Shown piece by piece: positions 47,154-56,400 of a stretch of 64,000 nt of DNA. The DNA is from Planctomycetaceae bacterium (GTDB taxonomy: Bacteria; Planctomycetota; Planctomycetia; Planctomycetales; Planctomycetaceae), in assembly GCA_020638955.1 (NCBI GenBank), contig JACKHO010000002.1:372001-436000 (forward strand), in the 5' to 3' direction. How positions within the stretch are numbered: position 1 is the stretch's first letter; each line of letters begins with the position of its first letter. The notes beneath the pieces were generated by a model. The model was not told the DNA's origin, did not search any database, and saw only the letters and a program-made list of their open reading frames with translations. The translations under genes were made by a program, and so were the position numbers.

Positions 47154-48103
47154 GACACCTCCCCTGCCAGTTCTGGCGATGCGAACAACACGGGACGCGA
47201 CTCGGTGACGCTTTGAGCCAAATGGGCCATACGGAAGACTCGAAGTGCGTGAACGACCGAAGTCGCGAACACCAGAATTCCGAACATGCTATGCACAGTA
47301 CGAGCCAGCAACTGCTCCATTGAATTCATAACTGGCACAAATCCCCAAGGGGCGAAGCCGTATTTGAACAACCAGGCAACGAGTCCCAGAAGCACTTGTG
47401 TTGTTGTGAGGATCACCAGCAGCCAGGCCGAACGCTTCAGCCAGCTTTCTTTGGATCGGTGCACGATGAATGCGTTCACCCAAATGCCGAGATAAGACAG
47501 GACAGCCATGCCCAAATGCTCGTGCAAACCTGTTCCGCGATGACGAATGAGACCGCCGAGCAAGTATTGAATGGCGATCGCCAGCACAATGACAACTGCC
47601 CAGGGTTTGAGGTGATCGACGTTCGTCGTTCCCTGTTCGTTCCACTGCTTGCTGGTGGCAACTGCCATGCTTGCCATGAGTGACACGACGACGGCAGCGA
47701 ATGCTCCGTGGAACATTGCCAGCACGCGGCTGTTCTGTTCAACTCGCAAGCCACCCAGAATGCCCTGGCAAATAACGCCCAAGAGCACGGCCACACTCAT
47801 CCAGCGGATGACGGAGCGCTGTTCGAGGCGGAAGTTCAAAACGACCAGAGCAATGGACCACAAACCAATCAGCATGCCAGCCAGGCGATGGCCGTGTTCC
47901 AGGAACTTATTCCAGTTTGACCCGAAGTCCTTCAGCCAAGGATACAGCGGCATGGGGTACGCGTCGGAGTACAACCAGTGAGGAAACGCCATCCCGGCGT
48001 CCTTGGTCGTCGTCAGCGCACCAAACAGAATGGTCACCATTGCGACGCAGGCGGTCGAAATGGCCATTCTGTTGAGCCAGAGCTGTGACTTGGAACTGTT
48101 CAT
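47150..48103 (-). CDS. ctaA: Haem A synthase
   Basis: Oxidises haem O to haem A. 317 residues with about eight membrane segments and the conserved His residues: EHGHRLAGM, MFHGAFAAVV, IRHRGTGLHEHLGM and RTVHSMFG. It acts on the membrane just after CtaB. The gene is 43 bases downstream of subunit I and overlaps ctaB by four bases. The presence of both synthases predicts haem a in the oxidase. Confidence 0.92.
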
Positions 48104-48146
48104 TACCTAAACGGAAACGCATTACGTAGCGAGGAGAAACTTTGGT

Positions 48147-50015
48147 TTAGCTGGACGAACCAGTGTCTTCACCAACCGGTGCCGAATCGGGCGTGGGTTC
48201 GGGCTTCGGAGGTTCTGGGACCGGCGAGCTTTTCGGCGGTTCCGTCTGTAGCCAGTGATCATCATCGCGCTCAGGAGCGGAGTACTCGTAAGGTCCACGG
48301 TACACGGTTGGCACAGCAGCAAAGTTGCCGTGACCTGGAGGCGAAGGTGCCACCCATTCGAGTCCGTTTGCCAACCAAGGGTTCATACCAGCCTTCTGGC
48401 CTTTGAACAGGCTGTAGGCGAAGTTGAACAGCAAAATGAACTGAGCAAATCCCATGAGGCATGCACAAATCGTCATGAACTGGTTCATGGGGAGCAGGTT
48501 TTCGAGGTATGGGTGCAGGTAGGGGTCGGCGTAACGACGAGGCATACCGGCAACACCCAAGAGGTGCATGGGGAAGAATGTTCCGTTGAACCCAATGAAC
48601 GTCAGGAAGAAGTGCCACTTCCCGAGTGTTTCATCCATACGGCGTCCGAACATTTTCGGGAACCAGAAGTGCACGGCACCGAAGACACCGAACAACGTGG
48701 CACCAAAGAGCACGTAGTGGAAGTGAGCGACAATGAAGTAGGTGTCGTGGATGTAAATGTCGACCGGCACAGCGGCCATGAAGATTCCGGAGAGTCCACC
48801 CACGATGAACATGGACACAAAGGCCACACAGTTCAGGAAGACTGTGTTGAACTCTGGTCGACCACCCCAAATGGTTCCAATCCAGTTGAACACCTTCACG
48901 GCAGAGGGAAGTGCAATCATGACGGTTGAAATCATGAAGGTCATACCGAGGGCAGGATTCATCCCGGAGGTGAACATGTGGTGACCCCACACAATGAATC
49001 CCAGACCAGCAATGGCGGCCATGGAGTAAACCATGGGCTTGTAACCGAAGATTGGCTTACGGCAGCAGCAGGCCAGCATGTCGGACACCATACCCATGGC
49101 AGGCAACAACATGATGTACACGGCAGGGTGTGAGTAGAACCAGAACAAGTGCTGCCAGAGCAACGGCTGTCCACCACCAACGGTTGGGTCAGCGTTGTTA
49201 ATGACCATTCCCGACGGAATGAAGAAGCAGGTTCCGAGCATCCGATCGGAAACGAGCATGAAGCCTGCTGCGGTCAGCACGGGGAGAGCAAAGGCCTGCA
49301 GAATGGCAGTAATGAACATGCCCCAAATGGTGAGCGGCATGCGGAAGAGAGTCATCCCGGGAGCACGCATGTTAATGATGGTGGTCATGTAGTTGACCGA
49401 ACCCATCATGGATGAAACCCCGACGAGAGTCACACCCATCAGCCAGAAGAACTGGGCAAATCCTGAACCCGGTGCTGCTTCTGGAACAGCCGACAGCACA
49501 GGATAGGACGTCCATCCGTTGCCAGGACCGCCTCCGAAAAAGAAGCTCGCTCCGAAGCAGAAAATGGCGGGCCACATAAACCAGTAGCTGAGTGCATTCA
49601 GGATGGGGAACGCCATATCGTCGGCGCCAATCATCAACGGAATGAGGAAGTTACCGAATGCACCTGCCAGCACAGGAATGATGACGAGGAAGATCATCAC
49701 CGTGGCGTGCATGGTGAACAACATGGTGTAGGCTTCGGGGCTGATTTGGCCACCTTCCGTCGGGAAGAGTAAGCCAAAGAATGGCATGTTTTCCCAGGGG
49801 AAGGCCAACTGCCAGCGAACACCCAATGCCAACGCTCCACCAACCATCAGCATGAGGAGGGTGGTGACCAGAAACTGGATACCAATGACCTTGTGGTCGG
49901 TTGAGAACATCCAGATTTGCTTCAACAGCGCAAGCCGGTCTTCAGGGTTATGGTGGTGATGACCATGACCTGACTCAGGGGCTGTCGTAGTGGCTGAACT
50001 CACGTCTAACTCCAA
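48147..50015 (-). CDS. ctaD: Cytochrome c oxidase subunit I (A2-type haem-copper oxidase)
   Basis: 622 residues, about 12 membrane segments. Haem a ligand region FTMHATVMIFLV; CuB histidines in FYSHPAVYIMLLP (His296) and GHHMFTSG; haem a/a3 region HFHYVLFGATLFGVFG. In the HPEVY position the Glu is Ala, with a preceding Tyr-Ser, the pattern of A2-type oxidases that use YS instead of the Glu in the proton path. The N-terminus is His-rich (GHGHHHH). The enzyme reduces oxygen and pumps protons. Electrons come from CuA in subunit II. Confidence 0.95.
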   Translation of the reverse strand: MELDVSSATTTAPESGHGHHHHNPEDRLALLKQIWMFSTDHKVIGIQFLVTTLLMLMVGGALALGVRWQLAFPWENMPFFGLLFPTEGGQISPEAYTMLFTMHATVMIFLVIIPVLAGAFGNFLIPLMIGADDMAFPILNALSYWFMWPAIFCFGASFFFGGGPGNGWTSYPVLSAVPEAAPGSGFAQFFWLMGVTLVGVSSMMGSVNYMTTIINMRAPGMTLFRMPLTIWGMFITAILQAFALPVLTAAGFMLVSDRMLGTCFFIPSGMVINNADPTVGGGQPLLWQHLFWFYSHPAVYIMLLPAMGMVSDMLACCCRKPIFGYKPMVYSMAAIAGLGFIVWGHHMFTSGMNPALGMTFMISTVMIALPSAVKVFNWIGTIWGGRPEFNTVFLNCVAFVSMFIVGGLSGIFMAAVPVDIYIHDTYFIVAHFHYVLFGATLFGVFGAVHFWFPKMFGRRMDETLGKWHFFLTFIGFNGTFFPMHLLGVAGMPRRYADPYLHPYLENLLPMNQFMTICACLMGFAQFILLFNFAYSLFKGQKAGMNPWLANGLEWVAPSPPGHGNFAAVPTVYRGPYEYSAPERDDDHWLQTEPPKSSPVPEPPKPEPTPDSAPVGEDTGSSS

Positions 50016-50093
50016 TTTGCTCAGAGGCTGGACAGCCTCGCTGCAACTTCAAACAAGCTGCCACGAAATGCGACAGCCGAAATAGAGGCGATA

Positions 50094-50978
50094 TTACTCG
50101 TCCTCGTCTTCTTCTGACTCTGCTTCCACAACCCCATCGAAGAATTGCTTACGATGAAGTTCGCGGAGGTATTCCAAGAACTCTTCGTCCGACTCAGCAA
50201 CGAGACGGGCTTTCATTTTGTAGTGTCCCCAACCGCAAAGTTCGGCACAGGTCAGGGCGTATTCGCCCTTCTTTGTGGCTTCGAACCAGACGGGGATGAC
50301 GAGTCCGGGAACAGCGTCCTGCTTCACCCGCAGCTCGGGTAAGAAGAAGGAGTGCTGCACGTCCTGGCTTTTGAGCATAATCATGACCGGCGCACTGGCT
50401 GGCAAATGCAGGTCGTTCACGTCGTACAAGTCGGTTGGCTGTGGTTCCCGTTCCAGTGGGAGCAGGTTGCCATCTTCATCGAAGCCGGGATAACGAATAC
50501 GCCATTCAAACTGACGTGCCGTCACTTCAGCCAGGTGCATGTTGTCGTGTTCATCACGCTTTTGATGCAGGCCTTCACTCAAGAGCCCTTCCATTTTTTC
50601 GTGAGGGAACAGGTCTTTAACGCGGTAATCGGCCCAGACGTCCAACTGATACAGTGCGATGAACAACAAAATGAAAGCCGGAGCCACGCTCCAAATCACT
50701 TCGAGTTCATGGCTACCGTGTGAGAACCAGGCCTTTTCCTGCACGTCCGGATCGGTCCGGCGAGCACCAGTAAACAGCACGTAGGCCAAGCCAATTTGCG
50801 TTCCAATGAACGTCAGCGTGGTGATGATGAGAATCATGTAGAACAAGTCATCAATACGCTGTCCCAGAGGCGACGCCGCCGGACCGGGGAACCACCAGCC
50901 ATAGCCGGGGGCAACCAGACAGACGGCAATTCCCAAGATGGGCCAAAAGGCGAAAAAGAGACACCAGAACCACTTCAC
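50094..50978 (-). CDS. ctaC: Cytochrome c oxidase subunit II
   Basis: 294 residues. Two N-terminal membrane segments (LFFAFWPILGIAVCLVA, FYMILIITTLTFIGTQIGL) are followed by the CuA cupredoxin domain. CuA ligands are visible in CAELCGWGHYKM plus the earlier His of VQHSFFLPELRVKQD. It accepts electrons from the cupredoxin or cytochrome c of this cluster and passes them to subunit I. The C-terminus is very acidic. Separated from the dihaem cytochrome gene by 68 bases. Confidence 0.94.
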   Translation of the reverse strand: MKWFWCLFFAFWPILGIAVCLVAPGYGWWFPGPAASPLGQRIDDLFYMILIITTLTFIGTQIGLAYVLFTGARRTDPDVQEKAWFSHGSHELEVIWSVAPAFILLFIALYQLDVWADYRVKDLFPHEKMEGLLSEGLHQKRDEHDNMHLAEVTARQFEWRIRYPGFDEDGNLLPLEREPQPTDLYDVNDLHLPASAPVMIMLKSQDVQHSFFLPELRVKQDAVPGLVIPVWFEATKKGEYALTCAELCGWGHYKMKARLVAESDEEFLEYLRELHRKQFFDGVVEAESEEDEDE

Positions 50979-51046
50979 GGTGATGTCCTCAAAACTGCTA
51001 ACAACTAAAACAAAGGGTAAACACTCAAACGTCGGGGCAGTCGAAA

Positions 51047-52447
51047 CTATCGACTGGCAACTTCGTTCGATTCACTTTCCGCGGCAGCTGGTTCTGTTTC
51101 AGACTCAGCCGAATCGACCATTTCTTCCAGGCGGCCAGAACCAGCAACTTCTTCCTCGTAAGGAATGCTGTAGACATAGTTAACCAAGTCCCAGACGTCT
51201 TCTTCTTTCATCGTGTCGAACTTGGGCATGGGGGTGCCCTTCACGCTTGCACGAATGCGGCAGAACAGGTCATAGGGACGGCGTCCGCCACGGTAAATTC
51301 CCGTGTGGAGATTTCGTGGCTTCACCGGGTTGTTCCAGTCGTCGTACAAACCAGGACCGGGCTTACCGGGTGTAAACGCGTAGTTCTGTGGACCGTCGCC
51401 GAAGCCGGCGTCACCGTGGCAGCTGGCACACTTGTTGTTGACGTCAAGATACAATTGGCGACCACGAGCAATGGACTCCGGGGTGGCGGGCGGACGGTTG
51501 GTCGCAACCTGAACCATGTTCTCGGGAAGGTCGGAACCTTTCCAACGCTCCACCATCAGGTCGACGACGACATCCAATGACTCTTGGATTTCACCTTCGG
51601 CAACTCGCTTGTTGAACTCCGTCTCGATTTCGCCGCGAGACGCACCACCATCGATACGCAGCTTTACAGCTTCGTGCGTGTAGTCAGCGAGCGCTGTCTC
51701 AATGAGTTGCTTCTCAATTTCGCCCCGCATGGAGAGCCAGCGGACGTACTCGACAATGGCCTGCATTTCTTCCTGCTTGAGCAGCTTGAAGGAAGGCATG
51801 TAGGTTCCGGGAATTCCTTCGCGGATGACACGATCCAGGTCGTCGCGCGAGGGGCTGAAATCGTAGTTGGTTGTCGTGAACTTGAACCGACCGTTGCGGT
51901 AGTCACGAGGCAGCGGGTTCAGGTATCTGGCGGTGGGGCCATTGCCGTCACCGGAGACGCCGTGGCAGTGCTGACAGTGCTGTGCATACAGGTGGCGACC
52001 ATTCTTCAGAATCGCACCAGGACCGACAATGACCGCTTCCCCTTCAGCGATTGTCTGCGTGGGCTTACGCTCGAGGGTGGCGAGGCCTGTCGCTGCATCC
52101 CATTCGGTAATCCAGTTGCTCTCGTTAGACGATGCAAAGTGGATTTCTGTCCCCGGACCAATGCTCCCGTGACCACCAGCAGAAACATCCAACGTCACTT
52201 TACGTGGCGAAGGCGAACCGGAAACGGTGGTTTCGGCAAAGTGGTATTCAATAGGAAGACGTTCCCAGGCAACTGACTCGGTGGGTGTCCCGAAATAGCT
52301 GTCGAGGACCTCAGAAACGTATTCCTGAGCATATGGTTCGAGGTCATCGAATTCAGCACGATTGCTGAATTGCGGAGGCGAGCTATTGCATCCTGTCAGA
52401 TGCAGCAGCGCTAGAGAACAGAATATCAGGAATGACCAGGGTTTCAC
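51047..52447 (-). CDS. Dihaem cytochrome c lipoprotein
   Basis: 466 residues from GTG 52447, which opens a lipoprotein signal (KPWSFLIFCSLALLHLTGC). An AAGAGG about seven bases upstream supports it. The mature protein has a 110-residue N-terminal region with a beta-rich segment. Then come two class I-type cytochrome c domains: CQHCH at Cys158 (HGVSGDGNGPT) and CASCH at Cys340. Each has the downstream Met-type loop pattern (GTYMPSF, GTPMPKF). As a membrane-anchored carrier between the bc complex and subunit II it would serve as the direct electron donor. The 14 codons before the GTG are not used. Confidence 0.88.
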   Translation of the reverse strand: MKPWSFLIFCSLALLHLTGCNSSPPQFSNRAEFDDLEPYAQEYVSEVLDSYFGTPTESVAWERLPIEYHFAETTVSGSPSPRKVTLDVSAGGHGSIGPGTEIHFASSNESNWITEWDAATGLATLERKPTQTIAEGEAVIVGPGAILKNGRHLYAQHCQHCHGVSGDGNGPTARYLNPLPRDYRNGRFKFTTTNYDFSPSRDDLDRVIREGIPGTYMPSFKLLKQEEMQAIVEYVRWLSMRGEIEKQLIETALADYTHEAVKLRIDGGASRGEIETEFNKRVAEGEIQESLDVVVDLMVERWKGSDLPENMVQVATNRPPATPESIARGRQLYLDVNNKCASCHGDAGFGDGPQNYAFTPGKPGPGLYDDWNNPVKPRNLHTGIYRGGRRPYDLFCRIRASVKGTPMPKFDTMKEEDVWDLVNYVYSIPYEEEVAGSGRLEEMVDSAESETEPAAAESESNEVASR

Positions 52448-52497
52448 TTGTTGGCCTCTTGGATAATCGTGTGCCCAACTTGAACACAAAACTTGAA

Positions 52498-52647
52498 CTA
52501 TTCGTTTGCCGAGGTGGCTTGCTCGGACGCACCAACTTCAACTTCCGAAGCGGGCTTTACAGTCGTCGGTACACGCGACTCTTCCGGAATGCATCCAGCG
52601 AACAGCAGCACAACCAGACAGAGCAGCGGACTAAATGGAATTCTCAT
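52498..52647 (-). CDS. Small lipoprotein, 49 aa
   Basis: A short gene whose ATG overlaps the stop of the cupredoxin gene by one base (TAATG). It reads MRIPFSPLLCLVVLLFAGC, a lipoprotein signal with lipobox LFAGC, followed by a 30-residue acidic, Ser/Thr/Pro-rich tail (IPEESRVPTTV...). TAG ends at 52498, 50 bases before the dihaem cytochrome start. The one-base overlap, signal and position in the operon make it a credible gene, but function is unknown. It may be a small assembly or anchoring factor. Confidence 0.65.
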   Translation of the reverse strand: MRIPFSPLLCLVVLLFAGCIPEESRVPTTVKPASEVEVGASEQATSANE

Positions 52648-53495
52648 TACGGGACCAGTTTACTCGCGTCGATTTCAATGACTTGTTCAGCTTCACCATC
52701 AGCCGGAATGTTGACTTTCAGGTTCCCTGTAACTTGCTTCCCTTCATGGTAGAAGGTGAATTCCATTTCACCAGAAGGAACTCCCTGGATCTCGAAACTG
52801 CCGTCAGCGGCAGTCACGACTCCCCAAGGGTGATCCAGCGGCAGCACCCAGCCACGCATCCAGTTGTGGAAGTTGCAGACAATTTCAGCGGGTTTGCTTT
52901 CACCGCGAGTTGCACCACTGTCCTTGGTCGTGCTGGGACCGAGGGTTTCGTTAATTGTGAAGGCGAGGCCGTTCCCCTTCACGTTGTGCGTTGTGCCGTC
53001 AGAGTTCTTCAACAAAAGTGGTTGACCAACACGAACCACTGCAGCATGCGGGATGAACTTACATCCCAGCTGATCCAACACAACCGCTTCGGCTGGTGGT
53101 TCTGGGATATCGACGTTCTTAGGGGCACGACGCAAAAAGATGAAGACGTTGGCCAGTCCACCATCGTCGGACACAACCACGGATTCGTTGGGGATATCAC
53201 TGGCGCGGCAAACGGCGTCTTGCACGCTGGCGTCGCCTTTGGCGTAAATCAAACCAAGTTTTGGAGCCGTACCTGTGACGACGACCCGGCCTTTGAAGGT
53301 ACCAAAGGTGGTGATCTTTGCGGCACCGGTGTCACCACCGCCGTCCGCTTCGGAACCACCACCATCAACACGCAGAACAGTAACCTGCGTTTTGCTTTCC
53401 GCACCACCACCGAGCGCTTCGCGTCGTTCCGTACAACCGGAAAACGGAACTAAGGCACAGGCCAGAATGAGGAGGAGTTGTACGTTGATATTCAT
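52647..53495 (-). CDS. Cupredoxin-like lipoprotein
   Basis: 282 residues with a lipoprotein signal (LLLILACALVPFSGC). A Gly/Ser-rich linker leads to a cupredoxin-type region. KNSDGTTHNVKGNG supplies a candidate His ligand, and VCNFHNWMRGWV supplies Cys, His and Met of a type 1 copper site (Cys-x2-His-x2-Met). The C-terminal 60 residues (GSFEIQGVPSGEMEFTFYHE) form a carboxypeptidase regulatory-like sandwich. The start directly abuts the stop of the giant cytochrome gene. I infer a membrane-tethered copper electron carrier of the cluster. Confidence 0.75.
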   Translation of the reverse strand: MNINVQLLLILACALVPFSGCTERREALGGGAESKTQVTVLRVDGGGSEADGGGDTGAAKITTFGTFKGRVVVTGTAPKLGLIYAKGDASVQDAVCRASDIPNESVVVSDDGGLANVFIFLRRAPKNVDIPEPPAEAVVLDQLGCKFIPHAAVVRVGQPLLLKNSDGTTHNVKGNGLAFTINETLGPSTTKDSGATRGESKPAEIVCNFHNWMRGWVLPLDHPWGVVTAADGSFEIQGVPSGEMEFTFYHEGKQVTGNLKVNIPADGEAEQVIEIDASKLVP

Positions 53496-56400
53496 TTACT
53501 CGTTACCTCCGGCGGCTGGTGCATCGCTGGGCGTATACAACGTTTGACCGTGGATTTCCAACAGCCGAGTGTAATTGAACAAGGCATCGACCGCTGCTTC
53601 GCCCTGGCGGACGTTGTCGCCATCAAACAGGTCTTTCGTCCCTGCCTGGCTGGAGGCGAAGTTGACGGGCATGGCCGTATAAGGCGTAATCCAGTGAGGC
53701 TCGTAAATCCAAATGTCGACCCACTCGGGACGCAGACGTTTTTCGACTCGGTTCAGGTTCGGAGCCTTGGTCGTCTTGGAAGGATCGGTACCGGTGACCA
53801 CATTGCCACCAACGGCGTGGCAGTTGGCACATTTACCAGCGAGGTTCAATGTTCGCCATGAGGCCGTCAGGTAATCGACTTCCGCACTCGGATGCTTCGC
53901 TTCATAGACCAGTGACTTCATTTCCTGGACTTCAGGAAGCTGTGGTTCGATTCGTTGGTACGGATACGGTACGCCATCCACGGCGGCAAAGTAGTTTGCC
54001 AGTGTTTGTGCTTCGTCGTCGTCCATGTTGAACCGCGGCATTCGCAGCACAGTGGTGTAACGCAGTTGCTCGGGATTCTTCAGGAACTGGTACAGCCAGG
54101 GCGTCTGAACTTTCGTCCCTTCGCGATACAGGTTCGGAGCGGTTGCCTGCCAAGCCGTGTTGAGGTTCGTCACCCCAGGTGCTTCTTCAACCAGACGAGG
54201 AATGAGCCACGACGTCCACTCACCGCCAACGGCAGGATGTTCGGCAATGATTTGCGGGGTCTCGACTGCGAGTGTTGAGTTTGGAGCGAGTAACGTCCCA
54301 TCGTCATCGACCCGGTAGGTATCCCAAATGAGGTACGAGAACTCACCGAAGTCGCGGTCTTCCTGTTGCAGGTGAGCGCGGAACTTGAAGATGGGGGTAC
54401 CGTCTTCAGTGGTCTTGCCTGTTCGCGCTTCCTGGATTGGACGCATTTTCCAGAGTCGGTCAACTGCGGGCTGATCGACGTCGGCGATTTCCCATGCGTT
54501 CAAACCACCTGGATCGAGCGCCAGTTCCACCTGAGGGACATCCAACATATGGCAACCGGTACAGTTGTACTTGGCCAACAGTTGCTTGCCTTCGATGATG
54601 TCTTTCTCTGGACCTTCCGGACGGAATTGATATTCCGGCGTGGGAGGATCGGCGACGAGGCCGAGGACGAACGTGGCAATTGCTTCGATTTCGTCGTCCT
54701 TCAGGTTGAACTTCGGCATCAGGAGCCGTTCGTCCCAACCTTTGGTTTCCGTCTTGCGGTAGTCGTAGCTGCGAGGCTGGCGAAGTTTCTGCCAGATGAA
54801 GCCGGGACGTCCGTGGTGCTCAATGCTTTCTACGAAGAACGCGGCGGACAGGTCTTCTTCAGCAACGTCAATTCCCTTGAGACGATCATTCATGGCACGT
54901 TCAGCACGCTCCATAGTTGAACTACCGTCTGGCTCACCATGATGGTGCAGAAACTCGGTGATGTGTTCAAACGCCAGTTTCGAAGTGTCTTTGCGTCCCC
55001 AGTCGTTCAGGCCAGCACCAATGGGGCGGGCACCTTCGAACTGCGGGATGTCGTGACAGGCGTAGCAGCCGTAACGGGTGATGGTACGACGACCAACATA
55101 TTGCAGCTTCCGCTCGGCCCAAACTTCCGGGCTGACTTCTTCGTCGACAGCGGCGGCGACCAGTTCGATTTCATCACCCTTCACGATGCTCTTCATGGCG
55201 TCTTCTGACTCGTAAGCAGAGTCTGGCACCAAGAAGCGGCGTTCGGTGAGAATTCGATCCATGGTCGATTGTGAAACCGACTTGCGGAGGTAGTAACGCA
55301 CGAGGTCATCCAGCGGCGTGCTGACAGCAAGCTTGTATGAGCCGCTGACTCCGTTGCGAACGACTGTCAGGGTGATTTCGTCACCAACTGGAGCAGTCGT
55401 TTCGAGTTCCTGCAGATGTTCGCGTGACTTCACGCCGACGTTGTTGAACTTGGTGATGACATCACCAGCCTGCAGTGGTCCTTGGTCAGTTCGCGAGGCA
55501 GGGCTGCCAGCCAGAACTTCGGTGACGTAAACGCCGGCGAATTCCTTCGCGGACATGCCAGCCTTTTTGGCGTCTTCTTCAGTGAACTCGGCGGCAACAA
55601 CAACGCCAATGTAAGGCTGTGGCTGTGCAAGTTCGGGGAACTGGGCAGGACCACCATCCAACAGGAATGCGGCGATGTCTGCGGCGGGGTCGACGTAGCC
55701 ATCCCCTTCGCCTTCAGGCACCAGTTTCAGATCTGGCATCTTGGTGCGAGCATGATGCCGGGTTGGTTCTTTGATCCAGGTGTACAGCCAGTTGAAGCCT
55801 TCCGGTCCCGGCTTAATCTTTTCATGAACTCGCGAGAGCTCAGGCCCGAAGTCCTGTTTGATTCCGGCGAACTCTTCGTCGTTGTGGCTGTGGCAAGCCA
55901 TACAGCCGCGACGCTCGAAGGCAACTTTGCCGCGATCAACATCGGGCTCGTAGCCTTCTTTCGGTGAGAGCAGTTCAATGTCTTGCGACTTCGCATTCAG
56001 AAAGGCGGCGATACTGGCCAACTCAACTGGCTGCAGCGAAGCGGCCAGTGCGTCGTGCTGGTTCGTCAAATTGAAGAACCGTGGCATGCGAGTCGTCGGA
56101 CGGAACTCAACCGGGTTTTCGGTCCAGTTTGCAATGAACTGTTCGGTGGTCTTCGCGGCCACGTGCCGGAGCGACGGACCAACTTTCCGCATTTCGCCAG
56201 CAATGGCGTTTGGATCGGCAGCGATTTTTGCAGCCTGTTCGGCCGTTTGCGGTTCGAGTCGGAGATCGGGGCCGATGGGCTCGATGCCGTCGTAACCGTT
56301 CATTTCGTGGCAGCCAAAGCAACCGAGTTGCTTAATGAGGCGGTGACCACGCTCGACCTTAGGTGCGGAATCAGCAAGTTCTGTCACGCTGTGGTGGCAA

